Below are positions 1-8,255 of a DNA stretch of 64,000 bases, one piece after another. The stretch's first letter is position 1. Every line of letters starts with the position of its first letter. Made by a program: the position numbers and the translations under genes. Location of the stretch: positions 62,001 through 126,000 of the IMG/VR virus record IMGVR_UViG_3300021961_000024, one strand, 5' to 3'. Origin of the DNA: a virus. Below the pieces are notes generated by a model, which ran no database searches, was not told where the DNA came from, and was given only the letters and a program-made list of their open reading frames with translations.

Positions 1-2
1 CC

Positions 3-74
3 TGTAACTGCAACAAGTGCTGCTCTGATCCTGTTGTCAAAGAAAATATTAAAGGACTAGATGGAAGGAACTAA
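3..74 (+). CDS. C-terminal end of a cysteine-rich protein, probable radical SAM/SPASM (partial)
   Basis: Only the last 23 codons are in the window. They open with a Cys-rich run (CNCNKCCSDPVV) and end in TAA. Auxiliary-cluster (SPASM) tails of radical SAM enzymes carry such clustered cysteines, and three radical SAM genes follow within 5 kb on the same strand, so I infer a fourth family member. The catalytic CxxxCxxC site lies outside the window, so this is not proven. Confidence 0.45.
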   Translation, partial: CNCNKCCSDPVVKENIKGLDGRN

Positions 75-81
75 GTGAAAG

Positions 82-453
82 ATGTTAGTAAAACATATTG
101 AAAATAGTGATTTTTTTAAAAGAAATTTTTCAGAAGTTTCTAATAGTGATGATTTATTATTGTTTATGATGTGGGGATATTTAACTAACGATAATATCTG
201 TGGGCAGGAAGTAGACGGAGTGGAATTTGATACCCCAGCATTTTATAAAAGTGGGGTTCAATATATTGAAGGTCCGTTAACAGAAAGGTTTGGAGCTGAC
301 AATGTTTCCCGGGTTCTTTCGGAATTTATGACAACTATTAAGAATAAACCAGATACTTCTAAAAATACTGCAGGTGGAAGATCCCGGCAATTATATAATC
401 CTCTTAGCGATCTTTATAGCATTCTTTGGATATGGAGTGAAAAGAATAAATGA
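82..453 (+). CDS. Hypothetical protein, 123 aa
   Basis: Unrecognised soluble protein with no signal peptide or membrane segment. It has an acidic N-terminal half with a hydrophobic aromatic patch (LLLFMMWGYL, about residues 26-35) and a basic linker near residue 100. The ATG lies 8 nt after the stop of the radical SAM tail, and its 3' end overlaps the next gene by 4 nt, so it belongs to the same operon. A role in the radical SAM module is possible but not shown. Confidence 0.6.
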   Translation: MLVKHIENSDFFKRNFSEVSNSDDLLLFMMWGYLTNDNICGQEVDGVEFDTPAFYKSGVQYIEGPLTERFGADNVSRVLSEFMTTIKNKPDTSKNTAGGRSRQLYNPLSDLYSILWIWSEKNK

Positions 454-1010
454 GCTGGACGAAACAGGAAAAGGCTTCTATTATTTTAGAATGCTGGAAA
501 AAATCTTTAGATAGAGCACTGAGAATGGAAGTAGCGGGATCGCCCGTGGGTATGCCCGTATATTTTTTAGCTGAACTTTTAGTAAGAATATATCCTGAAA
601 ATAATGCTTGGCAAGATTTATTAGATAACAAATATGTTGAACATTATGCTATTGCCGGTGCATCGAACATGGCATTACTATTAGAAGATTTTAATGCTTT
701 CGGATTTGATTTTATCGAAGGCGCTGATCCATCCAGTCTAAAAATTGGTGACATGCCTTTATATAATCGTACCGATCCTGATCACATTGGTAGACATACG
801 ACATATCCTGCGATTTATTTAGGTGGGGAAATGTTCCCGAGCTCTATGTGGGGCATTATTAGAATCGAAGATTATGATTTTCCTCCTCATTTAGTTGCAA
901 ACATCTATCCCAATTTCAAAGGAGAAGGCGAATTAATTAATGGTAAATACTGTAGACCCCACGGTCCAGATGATAAAGCCTCATGGGATGAATTTTGGGG
1001 GGATCTATAA
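450..1010 (+). CDS. Hypothetical protein, 186 aa
   Basis: Unrecognised soluble protein. The N-terminal third is helical and charged. The C-terminal half is rich in Gly, Pro and aromatic residues (HIGRHTTYPAIYLGGEMFPSS near residues 113-133), as in beta-rich or virion-associated proteins. The ATG overlaps the upstream stop (ATGA) and its own stop overlaps the next start by one base, which indicates translational coupling in the radical SAM operon. No catalytic motif is evident. Confidence 0.6.
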   Translation: MSWTKQEKASIILECWKKSLDRALRMEVAGSPVGMPVYFLAELLVRIYPENNAWQDLLDNKYVEHYAIAGASNMALLLEDFNAFGFDFIEGADPSSLKIGDMPLYNRTDPDHIGRHTTYPAIYLGGEMFPSSMWGIIRIEDYDFPPHLVANIYPNFKGEGELINGKYCRPHGPDDKASWDEFWGDL

Positions 1011-1381
1011 TGACATTAGTTTCGGATAAGGGTATTAATCAATTAGCTCTTACAGAAGTTAGAGGCTTTTTAAAACCTGGGATGGTAATAGAAGTAGATC
1101 CAGAAACACCATTACCAGATATTTCAGAATGGAATAAGTATGGAGCAAAGATCGTTACAAATAACTTTCTTATTATAATGAGTAAAAAAGAAAATACTAC
1201 TCGAAAGCCTATGCCCGGTACTTTTAATTATGCTGCTGAATGTTGTATGTGGAAAAATAGAAGTTATACCTATACTTTAAAATATGACGGGGTCACTCGA
1301 AGCGAAGTTGAACAATTTCTAACTGATAATGGAATTGAATGGAAAACAAGAGAGTTTGAAAAATATGGAATGGGCGGATAG
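1010..1381 (+). CDS. Hypothetical protein, 123 aa
   Basis: Unrecognised. A longer reading from 995 exists, but the ATG at 1010 overlaps the preceding TAA by one base and follows a G-rich ribosome-binding stretch (about 997-1003), so I prefer it. The protein is mixed alpha/beta with a CC pair near residue 78 (AAECCMWKNRSYTYTLKYDG). It precedes the S74-like fragment with a 17 nt overlap, the kind of arrangement seen where fibre genes and their chaperones are adjacent. Function is unknown. Confidence 0.55.
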   Translation: MTLVSDKGINQLALTEVRGFLKPGMVIEVDPETPLPDISEWNKYGAKIVTNNFLIIMSKKENTTRKPMPGTFNYAAECCMWKNRSYTYTLKYDGVTRSEVEQFLTDNGIEWKTREFEKYGMGG

Positions 1382-1652
1382 ATTATCTACTGTTGGAATT
1401 TACAAATATAGTTATAAAATAGATTCGCCTTTTAGACCGAGACACGAAGAAATCGGTGTACTAGCACATGAATTAGAAAATGTAGATCCTCTTTTAATAT
1501 GGATAGATAGTGATGGTACTAAAAGAGTCGATCATCGAGGATTGGCGGTATTAACATTAAAAGCCAATCAAGAACTTAGACAAGAAGTTCTAAGTTTAAA
1601 ACGTGAGTTAGAGGAGATTAAACTTGCATATAGAAATCAACACAACAAGTAA
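1365..1652 (+). CDS. Stand-alone S74-type intramolecular chaperone domain (tail fibre chaperone remnant)
   Basis: The 95 aa protein reads like the C-terminal autoprocessing chaperone found at the end of phage tail fibres and spikes (peptidase S74 family): an opening DRLSTVGIYKYSYKI, then EEIGVLAHELENVDPLLI, then a DG-x-x-x-VDHRGLAVLTLKA segment, then a terminal coiled coil (ELRQEVLSLKRELEEIK). Normally this domain is fused to a fibre and assists trimerisation before cutting itself off. Here no fibre is attached, and the classic N-terminal Ser-Asp catalytic start is not seen. I chose ATG 1365 over 1329 because the homology starts there. It may act in trans or be a relic. Confidence 0.55.
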   Translation: MEWADRLSTVGIYKYSYKIDSPFRPRHEEIGVLAHELENVDPLLIWIDSDGTKRVDHRGLAVLTLKANQELRQEVLSLKRELEEIKLAYRNQHNK

Positions 1653-2910
1653 ATGTAACTTAAAGTGTACCTATTGTTCTGAAGGCGACGCCTGCGGTTT
1701 ATCTTCTGCTTTTCAGCAACATACTGAATTAAGCGCTGGGGATCTTATCGAAAAGATCAGCGGAGTAGATGATAATGACATTAACATTTACTTCTGGGGC
1801 GGTGAACCCATGATGAATATGAAACTTTGTATGGATGTTATGAAGGGTCTTATGGATGACCGTAGAGTAACATTTATGTTCTATACAAACGGGGTTTATA
1901 TTAAGAAATACCAAAAAGAGTTGCTATGGCTTCGCGATGAGTTTATGAAACATCCTAAAAGAACTCGTCAGCCAAGGCTTCATATCCAGATTTCTTATGA
2001 CGGTGAGCCAATTAATAGTAAAGAGCGTTTGACTACAGGCGGTGTTTCTACTAAATATTCTGCGAATGTAAAAGATTATTTCTTATGGTTAAAAGATAAT
2101 GGGATCAGCGCTTCTCTTAAGCCAACCTTATCAGGGCATAATTTTAAATATATGTATGAAGCCTTCCTCGACTTTCAATCAGTTGGCGAAGATTATATGC
2201 CTACACCGGACGTTCACTCTACTGCGTCGAAAGAAGATCGCGCAGAGTGGTTAAGTGATTTAAAAGTTTCCTTACTTAAAATCGGGCGGCACATTTTAGA
2301 TAATAATATGCGACTTACTACTTTCGGTTGGTTTAGACAATCGAGAGCAAACTGTTCTGCAGGTATCGACGTTATCTCTATTGATCTTGATGGTCAGAGT
2401 TATCCCTGTCACGGGTGTATGTACAGGAACCAAAGCGATCACGCTTTAGGAAATGTAATGAAAGAAGATCTAAATGAAGTCATTAAAGATATGTCCGCAA
2501 AATATAAAAGCTATCTGGATGACTTTAATAAAAATACAGAGGTCTGGTGCAATAGTTGCTCAAGCCCATTCTGTCTAAAATGCCCAGCTTCTTCTTATGA
2601 GAAATCTGCTAAAAAAGAAAAAGGATATGGTACAGCTTGGCAGGATAACCCAGCTAATACCGGCATGTGTTCAGTATTTAAAACCGCTACGCCTATTATT
2701 AATGCGGTGATGGCAGCAAGACCTACTGGACAACCGATGGCCATTCCGCAAACAACTTATCAGTTTGTAGAAGTAGAAGCAACTGATCCTAGATATATTC
2801 AAGAACGTACTGTTCAGAAATCTTCTCCGAATAAAAAACACGTAATGATTCCTGCAGAAGTTAAATCTAGCATTAGTGCTAAAAAAGAATTTGTGATTCC
2901 GGGGGAATAA
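1624..2910 (+). CDS. Radical SAM/SPASM protein, 428 aa
   Basis: Contains the [4Fe-4S]-SAM motif CNLKCTYC (C11, C15, C18) and the SAM-binding GGEPMM stretch near residue 59. A Cys-rich C-terminal region follows (CHGC; then WCNSCSSPFCLKCP; then a final MCSVF) typical of SPASM auxiliary clusters. Such enzymes usually modify peptide side chains or mature enzymes by radical chemistry. About 75 residues follow the last cysteine. The start is TTG with GAGGAG at 1611-1616, and it overlaps the S74-like gene by 29 nt. It is directly followed by a second radical SAM gene. The substrate is unknown; a virion or small phage protein is my inference. Confidence 0.85.
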   Translation: MHIEINTTSKCNLKCTYCSEGDACGLSSAFQQHTELSAGDLIEKISGVDDNDINIYFWGGEPMMNMKLCMDVMKGLMDDRRVTFMFYTNGVYIKKYQKELLWLRDEFMKHPKRTRQPRLHIQISYDGEPINSKERLTTGGVSTKYSANVKDYFLWLKDNGISASLKPTLSGHNFKYMYEAFLDFQSVGEDYMPTPDVHSTASKEDRAEWLSDLKVSLLKIGRHILDNNMRLTTFGWFRQSRANCSAGIDVISIDLDGQSYPCHGCMYRNQSDHALGNVMKEDLNEVIKDMSAKYKSYLDDFNKNTEVWCNSCSSPFCLKCPASSYEKSAKKEKGYGTAWQDNPANTGMCSVFKTATPIINAVMAARPTGQPMAIPQTTYQFVEVEATDPRYIQERTVQKSSPNKKHVMIPAEVKSSISAKKEFVIPGE

Positions 2911-3996
2911 ATGTTTACATTAGAATTATCTACAACGGAACAATGTAACCTTGCTTGTCCTTATTGCTATGTTGTGAATAAACCGACATTTCTTACTAAA
3001 GAGACTTTTGATAATTCCGTAGATGAATTACAGGAATTAATCCGTAGAAGTAATAATGATGAATATGCAGTATCATTCTTTGGTGGAGAACCCATGCTTA
3101 ATTGGGAATTAATTGAGCATGCTACTAAATATTTTAAAAGTGATCCTAAATGTAAACATCTAGTTATTATTACTAATATGACTATGATCGATGAGTATAA
3201 AAGCCAATTTATTGAAGATAATGAAATCTCAATCTCTTGGAGCTTTGACGGCATTGGATCAAATGAGTCAAGACCTTTAATTCGTAACCATAAAGCGAAT
3301 GAAGGGTTTAACGATATTATGGAGATCTATGAAGCCAAAAAAGATCTTGTTCTTAAGCATGGTAGATCCGGTTGTAAAGTTATGATCTATCCCGGTAATG
3401 CGGGAACAATGACCGAGAATTTAGAATTCTTGGTTGATTGGGGTGTATGGAATCCAGATTTCTGTATTGTTCGTGATAATGTTTGGAGAGAAGATCATCT
3501 TAGAACATTCTATCAGGAACTAATTAAATTAACCGATAGAACCATCCAATATTTTAAAGATGGAAGAAACGTTTCGGTTGGATTCTTATCTCTTGCATTA
3601 CAGGATATGACTATCGGTCTTGCAAAAGGTAAAAGACCATTCGGTTGCTTTGCAGGTTATTCCGGTGCGGTTCTAGTACCAGAGGGAAAATTTTATCCAT
3701 GTGCTCGCTTCGCATCTAAAAAGCTTATGCCAATGGATGGTGCTACGTACGATTATGAATATTGGCAAAATGCATTATCAAACTTAAACCATAAAAAGTG
3801 CGATACATGTCGCCTTCGTCAAGTTTGTAATATGGGTTGTACCTATTCACAGATTAATAATAACAATGCGCCAGTCGATTCTGTATGCGAGTTATTTCAT
3901 ATGATTAATGAACAAGCAATGAGATTATTAAGAGAATGTAAATATGAACCTGCATTCCAGGGTTATGTTAGAAATCTAATGAGGAGCATGGGATGA
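2911..3996 (+). CDS. Radical SAM/SPASM protein, 361 aa
   Basis: The CxxxCxxC motif is CNLACPYC (C12, C16, C19), followed by GGEPML near residue 59. The C-terminal SPASM-like cysteines are YPCARF, then CDTCRLRQVCNMGC and a final VCELF. Its layout matches sulfatase-maturase or peptide-modifying radical SAM enzymes. It starts immediately after the previous stop, so the two enzymes are probably co-translated. It diverges clearly from its neighbour, which argues against a very recent duplication. The substrate is unknown. Confidence 0.87.
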   Translation: MFTLELSTTEQCNLACPYCYVVNKPTFLTKETFDNSVDELQELIRRSNNDEYAVSFFGGEPMLNWELIEHATKYFKSDPKCKHLVIITNMTMIDEYKSQFIEDNEISISWSFDGIGSNESRPLIRNHKANEGFNDIMEIYEAKKDLVLKHGRSGCKVMIYPGNAGTMTENLEFLVDWGVWNPDFCIVRDNVWREDHLRTFYQELIKLTDRTIQYFKDGRNVSVGFLSLALQDMTIGLAKGKRPFGCFAGYSGAVLVPEGKFYPCARFASKKLMPMDGATYDYEYWQNALSNLNHKKCDTCRLRQVCNMGCTYSQINNNNAPVDSVCELFHMINEQAMRLLRECKYEPAFQGYVRNLMRSMG

Positions 3997-4298
3997 GACC
4001 TGATCTACCTGTACCAATTCTTAAGAAAGAAGTTATCGATCTTGTACAGAGTACAAAGCAGCTGATAAATAGCATATCAGAGGATGATGCTAGTAAGATT
4101 ATGTCTGCTGAAAAACTGGCTCAAGATTTACAAAATCGAGTGGCATCCAAAAAATTAGCTCGAGTCGATATTACGTATATTAAAGATGAAGAAGTAATTC
4201 AAAACCATCTATATGATTATCAAATTGATTTCACTGAATTTGTAACAAATATGTCGGAGGCTTTAAAAGGTGTCAAACGCCCCGAAAATTCAGGATGA
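3993..4298 (+). CDS. Hypothetical protein, 101 aa, between two radical SAM genes
   Basis: Small soluble, mostly helical protein with a mixed-charge middle (residues about 30-60) and no cysteine. It overlaps the upstream radical SAM gene by 4 nt (ATGA) and the downstream one by 29 nt. Its size and position are those of a substrate-recognition or accessory protein in radical SAM peptide-modification systems, but I see no conserved recognition-element motif. Assigning it as partner or substrate is inference only. Confidence 0.6.
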   Translation: MRPDLPVPILKKEVIDLVQSTKQLINSISEDDASKIMSAEKLAQDLQNRVASKKLARVDITYIKDEEVIQNHLYDYQIDFTEFVTNMSEALKGVKRPENSG

Positions 4299-5166
4299 AA
4301 TTTATTACGATAATAAACATAAAAATGATAAAGAAGTTCCTGATACTGCAGTAAACGTTTTATATTTTACGAATCAATGTAATCTTGCATGCACATATTG
4401 TTATGAGGTATTAGAAGGTCAGCCTAAACAGATTATGACCCGGGCCAAACTAAAGGCTGCTATTGATAAAGCTATTGATAATGAACCAATGGAATCCCAA
4501 ACTTTATTTGTTATGTTTGGTGGTGAAGTAACTCTTGAATGGGAAAATTTATGCTGGTCTATGGAATATGCTACTAGAAAGAAATCTAATGTTCATTTTA
4601 ATGTAGTGTCAAATGGAATTCGTTGGACCAAACCTAAATTTTTCGAGGAATTTAAAAATTATATTGCCGCCCATCCAGAGATTAATCAAAGATCCTCTTG
4701 GGATATTTCATACGACGGCGTAGGTAATAAAGATAGAATATATAGAAGTGGAAAAGAATCTTCTACTGATGTGATTGAAGCTTGTAAATTATTAGCAGGT
4801 TTACCTATTAACTTTAGAATTCGTTATACTATTCAGCAGCATAATTATCATTATTTTGCTCCAGATATTTTACGTATTCAAAAGGCGTTTAATCCAAAAA
4901 GGGTTATTACATCAATCGTAGAATATTTAGATGAAGAACAAAAAGAAGTAGTAAAGGCACAAGCAGATAAATTAAGAGAACTGTGGAATACCGGTAAATT
5001 AGAACATCCTATATGTTCATTTTTCTGTGATACTTGTGATGGTTGTACGGGTAATCATTCTAGAAAAACTTATTACGCTGCTGAAACTTTTGCTACATTG
5101 GGAAATGATGAAAATATGTTACCATTTGACCATTTTATTAAAGAAGGGGAAGTCTTGAATGGCTGA
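4270..5166 (+). CDS. Radical SAM protein with Cys-rich tail, 298 aa
   Basis: A 30-residue N-terminal extension precedes CNLACTYC (C37, C41, C44). FGGEVTLEW near residue 80 is the GGE motif. The C-terminal CSFFCDTCDGC cluster (about 254-264) suggests an abbreviated SPASM or Twitch auxiliary site. I accept the GTG start at 4270 because GGAGG at 4256-4260 is correctly spaced; it lies inside the end of the 101 aa gene. It is shorter than its two neighbours. Probably a peptide- or protein-modifying enzyme; the target is unknown. Confidence 0.82.
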   Translation: MSNAPKIQDEIYYDNKHKNDKEVPDTAVNVLYFTNQCNLACTYCYEVLEGQPKQIMTRAKLKAAIDKAIDNEPMESQTLFVMFGGEVTLEWENLCWSMEYATRKKSNVHFNVVSNGIRWTKPKFFEEFKNYIAAHPEINQRSSWDISYDGVGNKDRIYRSGKESSTDVIEACKLLAGLPINFRIRYTIQQHNYHYFAPDILRIQKAFNPKRVITSIVEYLDEEQKEVVKAQADKLRELWNTGKLEHPICSFFCDTCDGCTGNHSRKTYYAAETFATLGNDENMLPFDHFIKEGEVLNG

Positions 5167-5629
5167 AGAAAATGAAAATTTGGAAGATGAAGATTTTGAA
5201 AATCAAGTTCTTCCGCTTGAAGTAGTAGAACTAATTAGTGATACTATTCAAAAATTTGGAGAATTGAGTAGACACCAGAATAACAAAGCAGCTATCGCCG
5301 GCTTTATGATTCTTAAACATATTGAATCTGCGGTTGATTTGATGAGACATTTTGGACCAGTTGCACAAGTTCCGAAAGCTGGTGTAGATTTTTTAACTAT
5401 TAATAATCCAGCAGATGCACATCAGCAAATGCAAAATTGGCAATCTCAGGGGATGATGACAGATGGTCGTAATCCTAACCAAACTATTTGTAACGATCCC
5501 CCACATCCTCATGTAAATCAACAGGGATTATTGAACGAAGAAGCTTTAAAATATAAAGAATTTCTTGAAGGTACTGGTGGGGAATTTGTCGATGCAGTAA
5601 AAGATTTGGATAAACTGCTAGGAATCTAA
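5159..5629 (+). CDS. Hypothetical acidic protein, 156 aa
   Basis: Unrecognised. It begins with an acidic stretch (EENENLEDEDFENQ) followed by a helical hydrophobic segment (about 20-65). A low-complexity middle rich in Asn, Gln, Pro and His (about 95-125) contains HPHVNQQG. It overlaps the end of the radical SAM gene by 8 nt. The flexible Pro/Asn-rich middle with one Cys could be a modification target, or this could be a small virion protein. I cannot choose. Confidence 0.55.
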   Translation: MAEENENLEDEDFENQVLPLEVVELISDTIQKFGELSRHQNNKAAIAGFMILKHIESAVDLMRHFGPVAQVPKAGVDFLTINNPADAHQQMQNWQSQGMMTDGRNPNQTICNDPPHPHVNQQGLLNEEALKYKEFLEGTGGEFVDAVKDLDKLLGI

Positions 5630-5630
5630 A

Positions 5631-6026
5631 ATGGAAGTCACGCTGGAAGCTGTTAGAATATTTTCTGACATACTTAAAGATATAGATGAAGAAAAAAGAA
5701 AAAGGGTGGTCGATGAACATCGGCACCTTATGGCTGATAGTGCGTATGAAAGAATGTATTATGGATTCCATTATTCTGAACAGGTTAACCCCTATACTGA
5801 AGAAGAATGGATTGCTATGAATCAACCTACCCCGAATACACCGGATCTTGAAACCCCAGATCCTACCCCCGCAGGTGGTAAGTCCGAATTAACTGAGCCG
5901 CAACATAGAAGAGCTACTGGTGATGGTATTCATAACCCGGAACTAGAAGATAATGCTAATTGGATTAAACGTAATCCAGTTAAAACTAGACAAGCAAAAT
6001 TGCAAAGGCAGAAAGATAAATCATGA
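5631..6026 (+). CDS. Hypothetical protein with Pro/Thr-rich linker, 131 aa
   Basis: Unrecognised. The N-terminal 60 residues are helical and charged. A Pro/Thr-rich linker (PTPNTPDLETPDPTPAGG, about 65-82) leads to a basic C-terminus. It begins 1 nt after the previous stop and overlaps the following hydroxylase gene by 4 nt. The proline-rich linker next to a 2OG hydroxylase invites the idea of a hydroxylation substrate, which is speculation. Confidence 0.55.
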   Translation: MEVTLEAVRIFSDILKDIDEEKRKRVVDEHRHLMADSAYERMYYGFHYSEQVNPYTEEEWIAMNQPTPNTPDLETPDPTPAGGKSELTEPQHRRATGDGIHNPELEDNANWIKRNPVKTRQAKLQRQKDKS

Positions 6027-6568
6027 ATCAAATTTGGAGAATGTGGCCAGGCGGCGATGCCGCTATTGTCGATGAAATTGTAGGTATCTGTGAACAATAT
6101 CCATTGGTCGAAGCTGGTATTTCTGAAAAAGGAGTTAAAGCGGATTATAGAAGAAGTGATATTCGGTGGGTAGGCGATCAGGGGATTAAAAATAGACTTT
6201 TAGAATATGCACACCAAGCGAATAGAGCCGCCTTTGGATTTGATATTTCTTATCTAGCCGATATTCAATTTACAACATATACCGAAGAAAAACAAGGTCA
6301 TTATGATTGGCACATTGATACTTTTTGGGATAGCAATTCTAATTATGACAGAAAGCTTTCAGTAACAGTTCAATTGTCAGATCCTAGCGAATACGAAGGC
6401 GGATGCTTTGAACTTGATCCTCAGTATGAACAACCGGATCCTGAACATCTTAAAATGAAAGGAACTGTTCTAGTATTTCCTTCATTTATTCGTCATAGGG
6501 TTACTCCAGTAACAAAAGGAGTAAGAAAATCTCTTGTCGCATGGATAGAAGGCCCCTGTTTTAGATAA
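6023..6568 (+). CDS. 2-oxoglutarate/Fe(II)-dependent hydroxylase (PKHD type)
   Basis: The facial triad and 2OG-binding residue are visible: H97-x-D99 in HYDWHIDTFWD, distal H158 in FPSFIRHRV, and R168 in GVRKSLVAWIEGP. The segment EGGCFEL matches the strand preceding the second histidine in prolyl-hydroxylase-like folds such as the PiuC/PKHD group. These enzymes hydroxylate protein or small-molecule substrates using O2 and 2-oxoglutarate. It closes the accessory operon before the late promoter of gene 13. Six further oxygenase-like genes lie at 55.7-61.7 kb. Confidence 0.88.
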   Translation: MNQIWRMWPGGDAAIVDEIVGICEQYPLVEAGISEKGVKADYRRSDIRWVGDQGIKNRLLEYAHQANRAAFGFDISYLADIQFTTYTEEKQGHYDWHIDTFWDSNSNYDRKLSVTVQLSDPSEYEGGCFELDPQYEQPDPEHLKMKGTVLVFPSFIRHRVTPVTKGVRKSLVAWIEGPCFR

Positions 6569-6577
6569 TAAAAATTA

Positions 6578-6585
6578 TATAAATA
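6578..6585 (+). promoter_or_regulatory. T4-type late promoter (TATAAATA)
   Basis: Perfect TATAAATA box in the 44 nt gap before the gene 13 homologue, at the spacing expected for T4 late promoters. It probably starts the neck-terminase transcript, read by gp55 (encoded at 23781) with clamp gp45. Confidence 0.8.
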
Positions 6586-6612
6586 GTACTAAAACGTAAT
6601 AGGATTTCTACT

Positions 6613-7356
6613 ATGGCAGTTACAACCAGAGGTCAATTATCAGACTACGCACTAAGGAAACTTGGCGATCCTGTCATTGATATTAACGTAGACCCCGATC
6701 AGATCGAAGATCGCATCGATGAAGCTCTTGATAAATATCGTGAGTTCCATATGGATGCAACTCGAAGATATTTTCTGAAACATCAGGTAACTCAGGATGA
6801 TATCGATAATGGTTATATTTCGGTCTCATCTAATATTACTGCGGTAAAACAGATCTTTTCTGTATCAGAATCTTTCGCATCTGGTAGAGGTATGTTTGAC
6901 ATCAAATATCAGATGATGTTAAATGATATGGCCTTTATGTCCACTTATGCCGGTGATCTTGCATATTACGAACAAATGCAGCAGTATCTTTCATTATTGG
7001 ATACTACCCTTAATGGTATGCCGCTAATTGAATTTGCTAGAAGACAGAATAAGATTTATATCTTTGGCGATGACCTTGGTACTGATTTGGCCGTAGGAAG
7101 CTGGATCGTAGTAGAAGCTTATACAATCATTACAGATACTGGTATTTGGGATGATATGTGGCTTAAGAAGTATACTACTGCTTTAATTAAAAGACAGTGG
7201 GGAACGAACCTTATGAAATTCGACGGGGTTCAACTTCCAGGTGGTGTTACTTTAAATGGTCGAATTATTTTCGAAGATGCCATTCAAGAAATTGAAAAGC
7301 TAGAAGAAGAGCTTAGACTTACATTTGAATTACCCATAGACTTTTTCGTGGGATAA
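6613..7356 (+). CDS. gp13: Neck protein gp13-like
   Basis: The N-terminus TRGQLSDYALRKLGDPVIDINVD and the following acidic helix DRIDEALDKYREFH match T4-family gp13, which closes the filled head and joins it to the tail. At 247 aa it is shorter than T4 gp13 (about 309), as in cyanophage relatives. It follows a late promoter and heads the order 13-14-15-16-17-18-19, which supports the call. Confidence 0.88.
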   Translation: MAVTTRGQLSDYALRKLGDPVIDINVDPDQIEDRIDEALDKYREFHMDATRRYFLKHQVTQDDIDNGYISVSSNITAVKQIFSVSESFASGRGMFDIKYQMMLNDMAFMSTYAGDLAYYEQMQQYLSLLDTTLNGMPLIEFARRQNKIYIFGDDLGTDLAVGSWIVVEAYTIITDTGIWDDMWLKKYTTALIKRQWGTNLMKFDGVQLPGGVTLNGRIIFEDAIQEIEKLEEELRLTFELPIDFFVG

Positions 7357-7361
7357 AACGA

Positions 7362-8255
7362 ATGGCAACTAATCCATACTTTAAATACGATGTTAGATCC
7401 GAACAGAATCTCTATGAAGATATAGTCATAGAGAGTCTAAAAATGTATGGACAAGACGTCTACTATCTTCCTCGCGATATTGTAAATGAAGATAAGATCC
7501 TAGGACACGACGTTCCTTCTAGATTTAATTCTTCTTATAAGATTGAAATGTATGTAGATAACGTTGCTGGATTCGACGGAGAAGGTGATCTATTCACTCG
7601 ATTCGGTATTGAAATCCGGGATGCTGCTACGTTTATTGTTGCTAGAAAACGTTGGCAACAAACTATTCAACGTTATGATAATGATATTAATGCTCCTCGC
7701 CCAGCTGAAGGAGATTTACTTTATATTCCTTTCTCGAGAAAGATCTTCCAGATCATGCACGTCGAGCATGAACAGCCATTTTACCAATTAAGAAATCTTC
7801 CAACTTATCAATTACGTTGTGAACTCTTCCAATACAATGATCAAGACTTTGATACTGGCGTTGAAGCTATTGATGCAATCGAGCGCGAGTACGCGTACAC
7901 GTACATGCTTACATTAAATGACAGCGGTCAGGTTGGTACATTTGAACTAGGCGAAATTGCTAATATGGTTCTTTCTTCCGGTATTACAATGTCGGGAGAG
8001 GTTTCAAGATGGAGTGATTCTGATAATAAACTTGGACTTATTCACGTTGGAGCAGATAGCGGTGGATATTCTGAATTTGCTACTGGTCGTACTATTACAG
8101 GCGTCAGTTCTTCGGCGACTGGTACTGTTACACTAGTAGAGGAAGAAGGATTGATTAAAGCTTCATCAACAGTCACCGAGCAAAACGAGTACTTTGATAC
8201 ATTGGTTGGCTTCCTAGACTTCTCAGAAAGCAATCCATTTGGAGATCCACAATAA
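7362..8255 (+). CDS. gp14: Neck protein gp14-like
   Basis: Opens with NPYFKYDVRSEQNLYEDIVIESLKMYG and continues with VYYLPRDIVNEDKILGHD, both hallmarks of T4-family gp14, the second head-completion and neck subunit. Its 297 aa compare with about 256 in T4. The extra length may lie in the Ser/Thr/Gly-rich region at residues 200-260. It sits 5 nt after gp13 and its stop overlaps the gp15 start by 1 nt. Confidence 0.88.
   Translation: MATNPYFKYDVRSEQNLYEDIVIESLKMYGQDVYYLPRDIVNEDKILGHDVPSRFNSSYKIEMYVDNVAGFDGEGDLFTRFGIEIRDAATFIVARKRWQQTIQRYDNDINAPRPAEGDLLYIPFSRKIFQIMHVEHEQPFYQLRNLPTYQLRCELFQYNDQDFDTGVEAIDAIEREYAYTYMLTLNDSGQVGTFELGEIANMVLSSGITMSGEVSRWSDSDNKLGLIHVGADSGGYSEFATGRTITGVSSSATGTVTLVEEEGLIKASSTVTEQNEYFDTLVGFLDFSESNPFGDPQ

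Noticed and set aside
1624-5166. QueE (CDG synthase) for the queuosine pathway of the QueC-like gene
   Set aside because: QueE is a minimal radical SAM enzyme without SPASM-like Cys-rich tails. These proteins are 298-428 aa with additional cysteines and lie far from queC.
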